Of a stretch of 64,000 bases of DNA, positions 42,133-52,651 are shown in pieces. The stretch spans positions 8,420,501 through 8,484,500 of the forward strand of contig CATNEN010000025.1 in assembly GCA_950097015.1 (NCBI GenBank), written 5' to 3'. Every line of letters begins with the position of its first letter. The stretch's first letter is position 1. This stretch comes from Macrostomum hystrix. Taxonomy: Eukaryota > Platyhelminthes > Macrostomidae. Under the pieces are notes generated by a model. It was not told the DNA's origin. It worked only from the letters and a program-made list of their open reading frames with translations, and did no database searches. Position numbers and translations under genes: made by a program.

Positions 42133-45100
42133 TCACTGCAATGTGGCAACTTCTGCCGAAGCTGCCATCGAGTTTCCAAAGCTGGCGTTAGATAGCTCAG
42201 TAAGCTCACGTGCCTGCTCGCTGCAGTCCACACTCTGGCTCGGGCTGTGATTGGCTGAGCCGATCGCATCGCTGCTCAGATCCTGATTGGCTGGGAGCTG
42301 CTGCTGTCGGGCCAGACCTCGCCTATGCTTGGCACGGGCATTCTGGAACCAGACCTGCAGCACCCGCTTGCTGAGGCCGGTGCGGAGGGCGAGTTGGCGC
42401 AGCTCTCTCGAGTCCGGATTGTGATTCAGAATAAAGTGGGCCTTCATGGCGCGCAACTGCTGGTGCTTGAAGCTAGTGCGGACTCGCTTCTGCTGCCTCT
42501 GCTGCTGCTGTTGCTGCTGTGTCTCGGAAATCTCAATCGGCGTATCGGGCAACGGGCTGGCGCAACTGACGTCTGGTGATTCAGACAAAATGAATTGCAT
42601 GTGTGCTTTATCGGTAAGGAAAAGAGGGAATCCCGCTCGTGTTGCTAAAAATAGCAATAAATCGATAAGGCTTCGTGACCAATCGAATTCAACTGAGTTG
42701 GAATGCATTTGATGCATTGGAACTACTCGTGACCTAATGGTCCAGATGTAGATAGCAACCAAAAGCTTTGTAGCACTGTTCAGTCCATTTTTTGAGGAGT
42801 CCCTGCATCGACATGAATTCTTAAGTTCTTAGAACCACTAATATTCTACCACAATTTTACGATATTCGCCATTTTTCCTTCTTATAAATCATAAATTCAT
42901 GACTTCTTGGATTCTTAGAAATCACTGATTCATGACTTCTTAGATTCTTAGAAATCACAGATTCATGACTTCTCAGATTCTTAGAAATCACTGATTCATG
43001 ACTTCTTAGATTCTTAGAAATCACAGATTCATGACTTCTTAGATTCTTAGAAATCACAGATTCATGACTTCTCAGATTCTTAGAAATCATTGATTCATTC
43101 CCGCTTAGATTCTTAGAAATCACTGATTCATGACTTCTCAGATTCTTAGAAATCACTGATTCATGGCTGCTTAGATTCTTAGAAATCACTGATTCATGGC
43201 TGCTTAGATTCTTAGAAATCACTGATTCATGGCTGCTTAGATTCTTAGAAATCACTGATTCATGGCTGCTTAGATTCTTAGAAATCACTGATTCATTCCC
43301 GCTTAGATTCTTAGAAATCACTGATTCATTCCCGCTTAGATTCTTAGAAATCACTGATTCATGGCTGCTTAGATTCTTAGAAATCACTGATTCATTCCCG
43401 CTTAGATTCTTAGAAATCACTGATTCATGGCTGCTTAGATTCTTAGAAATCACTGATTCATTCCCGCTTAGATTCTCAGAATCATAATTTCATAGAGTTT
43501 TCGATATATTTTTTAGGGTTTAATAGATTCTTAAAATATAATTAAGCTACCTATATGGTGTAGAATATTAATCTCAGACAGCCCCTGCTTTTACAGCTCT
43601 GTCTTACACAGACAAGTGGCTACACCAGGTATTGTCTGTCAGTGTCTGGTGTGTCATGAACACATATACACACATCTGATAGGAGAGTAAGAAAAGTCTT
43701 CCAGTATTCCTGTTCTCTTATCGCACCGGTAAGCACGATATTGTTTCTGGTGGAAAGGATTTGAAAAAAAGACACAAGTTTAGCGTGCTCTGCAATGCTC
43801 TCTATATTGTTACTCTAAGCAGCAACACTTCAAATGTTGCCTGTCAGTCAAGGTGTGAAGATTGAATTACAATAGTAGTTGTGTTTGACAATGGCTATAA
43901 CAAACCATCTGCGCACAATCAGACGCGAAATCTAACAGCTCTTTGCTCATAGATGGAAATATTGGTAGGTGATGAGAAGAATGGATTTGTGGATTGAAAG
44001 ATGGATGCTTAATAATAATAATAATAATAATAATAATTGCAGGAGGGCTGCGGGCAATGACACATCATTTAGTGACACTAGATCCGCAGCCAGCGAGGAG
44101 GCAATTCTGCTCATTTCGCTGACTCCTGAGCACACACGCACACAGCTACGCAGGCACACACTCACGCTCGTGTGTACATCTGCCCTGACTTTCTCATCGT
44201 TAGGCAGTGTACACTTCACTGTGCCTCGGAGGTTGGCCCTCAAGGGCGTAAATTGCACGACAAGCCCCCAAAGCCTTCTCTCCGCGACTACGCCTCAAAT
44301 GAATGTGGCCTCGCCGCGGAATCGAGCTCAGGGACCTCGGTGCGAGAGGCAAACGCGTTAACCGCTCTGCCACTCACCCCTGGATTGATGGATGGATGGA
44401 TGGATGGATGGATGGATGGATGGATTGATGGATGGATGGATGGATGGATGGATGGATTGATGGATGGATGGATGGATGGATGGATGGATGGATGGATGGA
44501 TGGATGGATTGATGGATGGATGGATGGATGGATGGATTGATGGATGGATGGATGGATGGATGGATGGATGGATTGATGGATGGATGGATGGATGGATGGA
44601 TGGATGGATTGATGGATGGATGGATGGATGGATGGATGGATTGATGGATGGATGGATGGATGTATGACAGTCTCGCATGCAAAGCCACCAGTTGGAAGCG
44701 CCGAACAGGCAAGCTGTGGCCAAGCTGTCACCCCACTGAGCTCAAGTGCAGGGGTTGAGAAGCGATCGACTCCCCGCTGTGAGCTCTGATGCTCAAGTGG
44801 CGCAGGCCGATGTCTGTTCTCTGTCGAATCGCCTGCGGCCACGGAGAGACCCTGAGACAAGAGACGCAACTACCAAAGCGACGCTGAGAGAGAGAGAGAG
44901 ATAGATCATTGCTCACCTGCTCACCAACTCAAACAGCTGGGTTGGCCTGTTTAACACACTTCACACTATCAACAGCTTAAGAGAGCGAAATGCGTTGAAT
45001 AAATAAAAAAACTGCGACAATCGGTTTTTCATCCAATGATCATCCAATCTACAATAGTAGAGTCCACTTATTCCGACCCACTTGTTCTCAGTATAATGCA

Positions 45101-48100
45101 TCACTAACTATTGAAGAGTTCAGTCCAACTGCGAAATATTTAGCTAAGTTGTTGAGTTCTTATCAACACCATACCATTAACACTTCCACTTAGAGACAAC
45201 CTGGCTATGCCTAGCATTTATTCTCAGCGTCTCTCTCACCTGTCTCAAAGGCGGGCTTTACTTCTTGTGACGAATTTTCCGCCATTATATTATCTGCCTG
45301 CTGCTTTGAATTTTCTCGCTTAATTTTCTGCGGCCGCCGCTGCTGCTGCTGCCGCTGCTGCTGCCGCTGCTGCTGCTTGTCGGTGTCCGAGGGATGTTGG
45401 TGAAGGTAACAGAGGATTTCTCTGTCCATCAGGGAGATTTTATCGCCTGGCCGGAGTTGCCGACCGCAACGAGTACAGGCGAAGCAGCCCGGATGGTACA
45501 CATGCTGGCGGGCCCGCATCACCAGCTGGCCCGGTTCCAGTCGGAGACCGCAGGCGTAGCAGCAGCGGCTGCTGTTTCTTTCGGACTTCCCAAACAGGCT
45601 GCAAGATTTTTTTATTTCGATTCTAATTTCTAAATGAGTAAGAGTGGGAAAATAAAATAATAAAAAAATGTCTCTCATTAATTCTCACCTGAAATAGTCG
45701 CGCCCGCAGAACAGCCCGCCTTCGCGGCAGTAGCACACGCCGGCTGCCTCCAACGGCAGATTGCAGTGGCTGCAGACCAGACAGTCCGGGTGGAAGCTGC
45801 GGCCTTCCACCTGTAGCAGGTACGCACCGGCTATGACCTTCTGGCAGGCGGCACACCTCACCAGCAACTCGCTGTCCTGCTGGATCTGGATGCGGCGGAA
45901 GTCCTATAACTCAGCTATGCTTTACAAGACAAATCGCTGTTTATCAGATTGTGAAATTCTGTTGACAAACGTCAAGGGTTCGAATCTGCAAGCCCTACCT
46001 ATCTAAAAATATTCTACGACCTGTCTTTCAGCCTCCCCTACCCGTCTTTCAGCCTTCCCTACCTGTCTTTCAGCCTTCCCTACCTATCTTTCAGCCTTCC
46101 CTACCTGTCTTTCAGCCTTCCCTACCTGTCCTTCAGCCTTCCCTACCTGTTTTTCAGCCTCCCCTACCTGTCTTTCAGCCTTCCCTACCTGTCTTTCAGC
46201 CTTCCCTTCTCCTGTCTTTCAGCCTTCCCTACCTGTCTTTCAGCCTTCCCTACCTGTCTTTCAGCCTTCCCTACCTGTCTTTCAGCCTTCCCTACCTGTC
46301 TTTCAGCCTTCCCTTCTCCTGTCTTTCAGCCTCCCCTACCTGTCTTTCAGCCTTCCCTACCTGTCTTTCAGCCTTCCCTACCTGTCTTTCAGCCTTCCCT
46401 ACCTGTCTTTCAGCCTTCCCTTCTCCTGTCTTTCAGCCTTCCCTACCTGTCTTTCAGCCTTCCCTACCTGTCTTTCAGCCTCCCCTACCTGTCTTTCAGC
46501 CTTCCCTACCTGTCTTTCAGCCTTCCCTACCTGTCTTTCAGCCTCCCCTACCTGTCTTTCAGCCTTCCCTACCTGTCTTTCAGCCTTCCCTACCTGTCTT
46601 TCAGCCTTCCCTACCTGTCCTGCTGCCTTCCCTTCTCCTGTCTTTCAGCCTTCCCTACCTGTCTTTCAGCCTTCCCTACCTGTCCTTCAGCCTTCCCTAC
46701 CTGTCTTTCAGCCTTCCCTACCTGTCCTTCAGCCTTCCCTACCTGTCTTTCAGCCTCCCCTACCTGTCTTTCAGCCTTCCCTACCTGTCTTTCAGCCTTC
46801 CCTACCTGTCTTTCAGCCTTCCCTACCTGTCCTTCAGCCTTCCCTACCTGTCTTTCAGCCTCCCCTACCTGTCTTTCAGCCTTTTCTACCTGTCCTTCAA
46901 CCTTCTCTACCTGTCCTTCAGCCTTTTCTACCTGTCCTTCAGCCTTTTCTACCTGTCTTTCAGCCTTCCCTACCTGTCCTTCAGCCTTCCCTACCTGTCT
47001 TTCAGCCTTCCCTACCTGTCTTTCAGCCTTCCCTACCTGTCTTTCAGCCTCCCCTACCTGTCTTTCAGCCTTCCCTACCTGTCTTTCAGCCTTCCCTACC
47101 TGTCTTTCAGCCTTCCCTACCTGTCTTTCAGCCTCCCCTACCTGTCTTTCAGCCTTCCCTACCTGTCTTTCAGCCTTCCCTACCTGTCCTGCTGCCTTCC
47201 CTTCTCCTGTCTTTCAGCCTTCCCTACCTGTCTTTCAGCCTTCCCTACCTGTCCTTCAGCCTCCCCTACCTGTCTTTCAGCCTTTTCTACCTGTCCTTCA
47301 ACCTTCTCTACCTGTCCTTCAGCCTTTTCTACCTGTCCTTCAGCCTTTTCTACCTGTCTTTCAGCCTTCCCTACCTGTCCTTCAGCCTTCCCTACCTGTC
47401 TTTCAGCCTTCCCTACCCGTCTTTCAGCCTCCCCTACCTGTCTTACAGCCTTCCCTACCTGTCCCTCAGCCTTCCCTACCTGTCTTTCAGCCTTCCCTAC
47501 CCGTCTTTCAGCCTCCCCTACCTGTCTTTTTGAAAGAATATAAATGCAACTGGAAAAATATATAATACATATACATATACATATACATCAATATACTGTC
47601 TATAATTTTCAATCACAAAAATTCTATACTTTTAGCAGTTTAATGGGGCCTGACTTCGCTGCCGAAAAAAATTATTGGTAATTTTTTTATAATGAAGATC
47701 GTGCCTCTGTGTCTACTAAAAGACAATCTCAGATCTTTTCAGCCTTCTTAAAATCGCTTTTTTTAATGAAGTTAAAGGAAGCAAACCAATTCAATTCGTA
47801 ATCAAAGTTTGGAAATCTGAAGTGAGGAAAAAGCTACGAACTCATGAACATTGCTCTCGTTAATTCTCACTCCTATAAGCAGTTGACTCAACAGTCAATC
47901 TTGCAGGCTTCGGTTACAAAACTCGCTCATTAAAAACAGGACCCATCATTGATCAATACGAGCTAGAACTGAGAACAGCTCTAAAAGAACTCGACTCAAA
48001 CATTTGAGCAACACATGTCACTATGAACTCTCATTTATCATCGGGGGTATGCTTTTATTGTGTGTTTCGGTCACAATTTGTTAGCGAATCTGCAATATTT

Positions 48101-50163
48101 ATTTTACATTTCTGAACAAAAAACTTCTACTTAAATCACTGCCTTCCTGCAGATGCTGGCCGCTCAGAAACTTGCAGATGTCTTATCTCTCTACTGTCTC
48201 ATCTCTCTACTGTCTCATCTCTCTACTGTCTCATCTCTCTGCTGTCTCATCTCTACTGTCTCATCTCTCTACTGTCTCATCTCTCTACTGTCTCATCTCT
48301 CTACTGTCTTATCTCTCTGCTGTCTCATCTCTCTACTGTCTCATCTCTCTACTGTCTCATCTCTCTACTGTCTCATCTCTCTACTGTCTTATCTCTCTAC
48401 TGTCTCATCTCTCTACTGTCTCAACTCTCTACTGTCTCATCTCACTACTGTCTCATCTCTCTATTGTCTCATCTCTCTACTGTCTCATCTCTCTACTGTC
48501 TCATCTCTCTACTGTCTCATCTCTCTACTGTCTCATCTCTCTACTGTCTCATCTCTCTACTGTCTCATCTCTCTACTGTCTCATCTCTCTACTGTCTCAT
48601 CTCTCTACTGTCTCATCTCTCTACTGTCTTATCTCTCTACTGTCTCATCTCTCTACTGTCTCATCTCTCTGCTGTCTCATCTCTCTACTGTCTCATCTCA
48701 CTACTGTCTCATCTCTCTACTGTCTCTTCTCTCTACTGTCTCATCTCTCTACTGTCTTATCTCTCTGCTGTCTCATCTCTCTGCTGTCTCATCTCTCTAC
48801 TGTCTCATCTCTCTGCTGTCTCATCTCTCTACTGTCTCATCTCTCTACTGTCTTATCTCTCTGCTGTCTCATCTCTCTGCTGTCTCATCTCTCTACTGTC
48901 TCATCTCTCTACTGTCTTATCTCTCTACTGTCTCATCTCTCTACTGTCTTATCTCTTTGCTGTCTCATCTCTCTACTGTCTCATCTCTCTACTGTCTCAT
49001 CTCTCTACTGTCTCATCTCACTACTGTCTCATCTCTCTATTGTCTCATCTCTCTACTGTCTCATCTCTCTACTGTCTCATCTCACTACTGTCTCATCTCT
49101 CTACTGTCTCATCTCTCTACTGTCTCATCTCTCTACTGTCTTATCTCTCTGCTGTCTTATCTCTCTGCTGTCTTATCTCTCTGCTGTCTTATCAATATAC
49201 TGTCTCATCTCTCTACTGTCTAATCTCTCTAGTGTCTCATCCCTCTACTGTCTAATCTCTCTACTGTCTCATCTCTCTACTGTCTAATCTCTCTAGTGTC
49301 TCATCCCTCTACTGTCTCATCTCTCTACTGTCTCATCTCTCTATTGTCTCATCTCTCTACTGTCTCATCTCTCTATTGTCTCATCTCTCTACTGTCTCAT
49401 CTCTCTACTGTCTCATCTCTCTATTGTCTCATCTCTCTACTGTCTCATCTCTCTACTGTCTCATCTCTCTACTGTCTCATCTCTCTACTGTCTCATCTCT
49501 CTACTGTCTCATCTCTCTACTGTCTCATCTCTCTACTGTCTCATCTCTCTACTGTCTCATCTCTCTACTGTCTCATCTCTCTACTGTCTCATCTCTCTAC
49601 TGTCTAATCTCTCTAGTGTCTCATCCCTCTACTGTCTCATCTCTCTACTGTCTCATCTCTCTATTGTCTCATCTCTCTACTGTCTCATCTCTCTACTGTC
49701 TCATCTCTCTACTGTCTCATCTCTCTACTGTCTCATCTCTCTGCTGTCTTATCTCTCTGCTGTCTCATCTCTCTGCTGTCTTATCTCTCTACTGTCTTAT
49801 CTCTCTGCTGTCTTATCTCTCTGCTGTCTTATCTCTCTGCTGTCTTATCAATATACTGTCTCATCTCTCTACTGTCTAATCTCTCTAGTGTCTCATCCCT
49901 CTACTGTCTAATCTCTCTACTGTCTCTTCTCTCTACTGTCTAATCTCTCTAGTGTCTCATCTCTCTACTGTCTAATTATAAGCTTCCCGACACCTGTTTT
50001 ATACGTTCAACAGAATATTATTACTGACATATTCTACAGAATGCATTATATTTACCTCATCCGAGTTGTCATGATAACCATAGTAAACAAATCCACCGCA
50101 GCCGCCAAAATTCTGACCAATCGAAAACGGCGGCAGCGGTGAAGGAGGAGCCGGATAGGTCAT
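42133..50163 (-). CDS. LHX2/9: LIM-homeodomain transcription factor, apterous/LHX2/LHX9 class
   Basis: Sequence-specific nuclear factor; LIM domains recruit the LDB/Chip cofactor, and in animals the class patterns neurons, eyes and limbs or wings (family knowledge). Four minus-strand exons: 50163-50056 ([13 protein letters not shown]... NSDE), 45903-45689 (LIM1, CAAC to FCGRDYF), 45598-45240 (LIM2, CYAC to CYLHQH) and 42572-42133 (homeodomain, TGA). Phases 0, 2 and 1 close to 373 residues. The ATG has an in-frame TAA immediately upstream, fixing the start. Homeodomain near residues 255-315: [48 protein letters not shown]; TSFKHxQL and NHNPD are diagnostic of the apterous class. Polyglutamine lies just before the homeodomain and after LIM2. 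Introns carry arrays of 16, 21 and 33 bp, a GGAT microsatellite and a SINE. Confidence 0.94.
42893..43490. repeat. 33-bp minisatellite, about 18 copies, LHX intron 3
   Basis: Unit GATTCTTAGAAATCACTGAT plus TCATGGCTGCTTA, with TTCCCGC and GACTTCTCA variants. Shares the GATTCTAAGAATC-like palindrome with the array at 37.8-38.2 kb. Spurious minus-strand ORF of 198 codons. Confidence 0.95.
43491..44005. other. Unique intron sequence
   Basis: LHX intron 3 between the 33-bp array and the SINE tail; nothing recognised. Confidence 0.5.
44010..44380 (-). mobile_element. tRNA-derived SINE, family A, copy 2, with ATT-repeat tail
   Basis: On the minus strand: GAGTGGCAGAGCGGTTAACG (A box), GAGCTCGATTCCGCGG (B box), CCACATTCATTTGAGGCG, TTACGCCCTTGAGGGCCAAC, GAGTCAGCGAAATGAGCAGA, ending in about nine ATT repeats (44011-44037), a typical SINE tail. 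The clearest family-A copy. Confidence 0.85.
44384..44665. repeat. GGAT tetranucleotide microsatellite, about 70 repeats
   Basis: GGAT repeats interrupted at roughly regular steps by GGATT, abutting the 5' end of the family-A SINE. All frames are open on both strands (MDGW / HPSI repeats). Confidence 0.97.
44666..45239. other. Unique intron sequence
   Basis: LHX intron 3, between the microsatellite and the LIM2 exon, with a short GA microsatellite near 44888. No exon seen. Confidence 0.5.
46015..47528. repeat. 21-bp minisatellite, about 72 copies, LHX intron 1 (orientation 1)
   Basis: Plus-strand unit CAGCCTTCCCTACCTGTCTT plus T, with TCCTT, TTTTCTACC and CTTCTCC variants and an internal duplicated block (46600-46900 resembles 47160-47400). 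The same unit recurs inverted at 50.4-50.9 kb. Read in the LHX direction each unit has GACAG joined to GTAGGG. Confidence 0.96.
47529..48184. other. Unique sequence in LHX intron 1 with one plus-strand exon-like segment
   Basis: Mostly AT-rich. It contains the exon-like stretch at 47907-48007 described separately; no LHX exon is needed here because exons 1 and 2 join in phase 0. Confidence 0.5.
47907..48007 (+). other. Possible terminal exon of an unknown plus-strand gene
   Basis: After a good acceptor (CAATCTTGCAG) the sequence is open in one frame for 32 codons, reading [20 protein letters not shown] then [12 protein letters not shown] and TGA. The composition looks coding and helical. It lies antisense inside LHX intron 1. 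I do not recognise the protein and found no convincing partner exon. Confidence 0.25.
48185..49975. repeat. 16-bp minisatellite, about 112 copies, LHX intron 1
   Basis: Unit TCTCATCTCTCTACTG with GCTG, TTATC and CACTACTG variants, and blocks such as CAATATACTG duplicated at about 49190 and 49850. Spurious plus-strand ORFs of 250-370 codons. Confidence 0.97.
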
Positions 50164-50399
50164 TTAATGCGGCCAGCTGATAGTTATTGATAACAACTAT
50201 TTGCTCGTAGTTGACGTGTTAAGTCCGTTAAATAGAAACTAATTGAAATGAGACAGCTTAGGAAGGGGGCGCAGGACGCCATTGGCTGGGCCACTAAGGT
50301 CGGATTGTTTCCTATTGGATGGTCGATAAAAGCGATTTTAGTGTGATTCCACAGCTGTTCAAATACCTTTTTGGCCAATAAAGTATGACAGACAGGAAT

Positions 50400-50872
50400 G
50401 GAAGACTGAAAGACAGGTAGAAAAGTCTGAAAGACAGGTAGGGAAGGCTGAAGGACAGGTAGAAAAGGCTGAAGGACAGGTAGAAAAGGCTGAAAGACAG
50501 GTAGAAAAGGCTGAAAGACAGTTAGAAAAGGCTGAAGGACAGGTAGAAAAGTCTGAAAGACAGGTAGAAAAGTCTGAAAGACAGGTAGGGAAGGCTGAAA
50601 GACAGGTAGGGAAGGCTGAAAGACAGGTAGGGAAGGCTGAAAGACAGGTAGGGAAGGCTGAAAGACAGGTAGGGAAGGCTGAAAGACAGGTAGGGGAGGC
50701 TGAAAGACAGGTAGGGAATGCTGAAAGACAGGTAGAAAAGGCTGAAGGACAGGTAGAAAAGGCTGAAAGACAGGTAGAAAAGGCTGAAGGACAGGTAGAA
50801 AAGGCTGAAGGACAGGTAGAAAAGGCTGAAGGACAGGTAGAAAAGGCTGAAAGACAGGTAGAAAAGGCTGTT
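50400..50872. repeat. 21-bp minisatellite, about 22 copies, inverted relative to the 46-47.5-kb array
   Basis: Plus-strand unit GGCTGAAAGACAGGTAGGGA plus A is the exact reverse complement of the 46-kb unit. Even minor variants (GGACAGG, AGAAAAGGC) match their counterparts there. Lies about 240 bases upstream of the LHX ATG. Confidence 0.96.
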
Positions 50873-51639
50873 CTGATATTTTTACGCATAAGTAGCTCGC
50901 AGTAACAGTAAATCAAATAAGACAAGCATGAAAAATAACCGTGTAATATTGCGATTAGTATCAAGTTTTGATAAAAAGTAGATATTCCGTTTCCATGACA
51001 ACATGGAATTGCTAGGATAAGATTGGTAAGTTTTTCTGTTTAATGAATTAAACAATGATATTTATATTATGTTACATTTCAATAGTGTAACAAGAGAACA
51101 CACTTCAGCAGCATGTCAACATTGTTCAAGGCATGTTTTTGTTAACAAAATTGAAGTCAAGAAATAAGTTTGTTTGTTTCTTTCGCCAAACATAAAACAA
51201 CATTGATTGATATGAATATCATAATTGATTAGTGACAGAAATATAAATAAAACACGGGGAATTGTCTTAAGCAAAGTTGGAAGCAAAAGATTTGATAGAA
51301 AGTTATAAAAGTTTTTATAAAGTTTACGCTGTGTGCATATATATTTATTTACGCCAGCGAAACTCTACTACCAGTAGAAATATTGAGATATGACGATAGG
51401 AAAATATTCAATTCGATTTTAATAGATAGTCCAAGGCAATGCGGAAATTATTTAAACAATTTATTAACACGTTTATGGCGCACGAGAAGACATGTTAATT
51501 TAATCCATTCGCACATCAATTTACATACCTGGTAGATCTGAAATAAACAATAAGAATATCGAGCATCTCTGTGTCTAGTTTGGTATTAGTACAAATTATT
51601 GACAAATCTTACTTTGCCAGGCGTCTGAAGGTGTGAGAA
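50873..51639. other. AT-rich intergenic region upstream of LHX2/9
   Basis: Probably includes the LHX promoter side and the downstream flank of OXR1. No feature recognised. Confidence 0.5.
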
Positions 51640-52382
51640 AAGGGAAAGAGGAAGTGGGAGAATAAGAGGAATGGGGAATGGGGGAAAAAGGAAGAGGGAA
51701 TGGGGGATAAGAGGAAGAGGGAATGGGGGATAAGAGAAAGAGGGAATGGGGGATAAGAGGAAGAGGAGATGGGGGATAAGAGGAAGAGGAGATGGGGGAT
51801 AAAAGAAATAGGGAATGGGGGATAAGAGAAAGAGGGAATGGGGGATAAGAGGAAGAGGAGATGGGGGATAAGAGGAAGAGGAGATGGGGGATAAAAGAAA
51901 GAGGGAATGGGGGATAAGAGAAAGAGGGAATGGGGGATAAGAGAAAGAGGAGATGGGGGATAAGAGGAAGAGGAGATGGGGGATAAGAGAAAGAGGAGAT
52001 GGGGGATAAGAGGAAGAGGAGATGGGGGATAAGAGAAAGAGGGAGACGGGGGATAAGAGGAAGAGGGAATGGAGGATAAGAGGAAGAGGGAATGGGGGAT
52101 AAGAGGAAGAGGGAATGGGGGATAAGAGGAAGAGGGAATGGGGGATAAGAGGTTGAGGGAATGGAGGATAAGAGGAAGGGGGAATGGGGAATAAGAGGAA
52201 GAGGGAATGGGGGATAAGAGAAAGAGGGAATGGGGGATAAGAGGAAGAGGAGATGGGGGATAAGAGGAAGAGGGAATGGGGAATAAGAGGAAGAGGAGAT
52301 GGGGGATAAGAGGAAGACGGAATGGGGGATAAGAGGAAGAGGGAATGGGGGATAAGAGGAAGAGGAGATGGGGGATAAGGGT
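51640..52382. repeat. 23-bp purine-rich minisatellite, about 32 copies
   Basis: Unit GGGAATGGGGGATAAGAGGA plus AGA, with GGAGATGG variants. Strongly purine-biased on the plus strand. About 270 bases beyond the OXR1 stop. Spurious minus-strand ORF (SSSYPPSPLPL). Confidence 0.96.
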
Positions 52383-52651
52383 TATAGAAAGTGGGACAAT
52401 GATACATTATCAAAGAAGAACATGATAAAAAATTAGTTAAGAAATCAGAATACACAATGACAGGACCAATTTTGAGTAAAATATAAAATCTCCTACTGCT
52501 CTGTTGAAACAAAAAAAATTAATAACTAAATAACAAAAAATGCTACACTAGCCCTATATATATGCAGTATAGCCCTAAAATATCTGTATTTCTTTCAAAT
52601 AATAAATTACCACTTTAATCTGTAGAACATGTCACCAATAAAAAATGAGCA

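Noticed and set aside
44384-44665. Repetitive protein (HPSI / MDGW)
   Set aside because: A GGAT microsatellite; every frame is open on both strands.
48153-49879. ORFs of 250-370 codons rich in Leu/Ser/Cys resembling membrane proteins
   Set aside because: A 16-bp pyrimidine array inside an LHX intron; the apparent hydrophobicity comes from CTCT codons.
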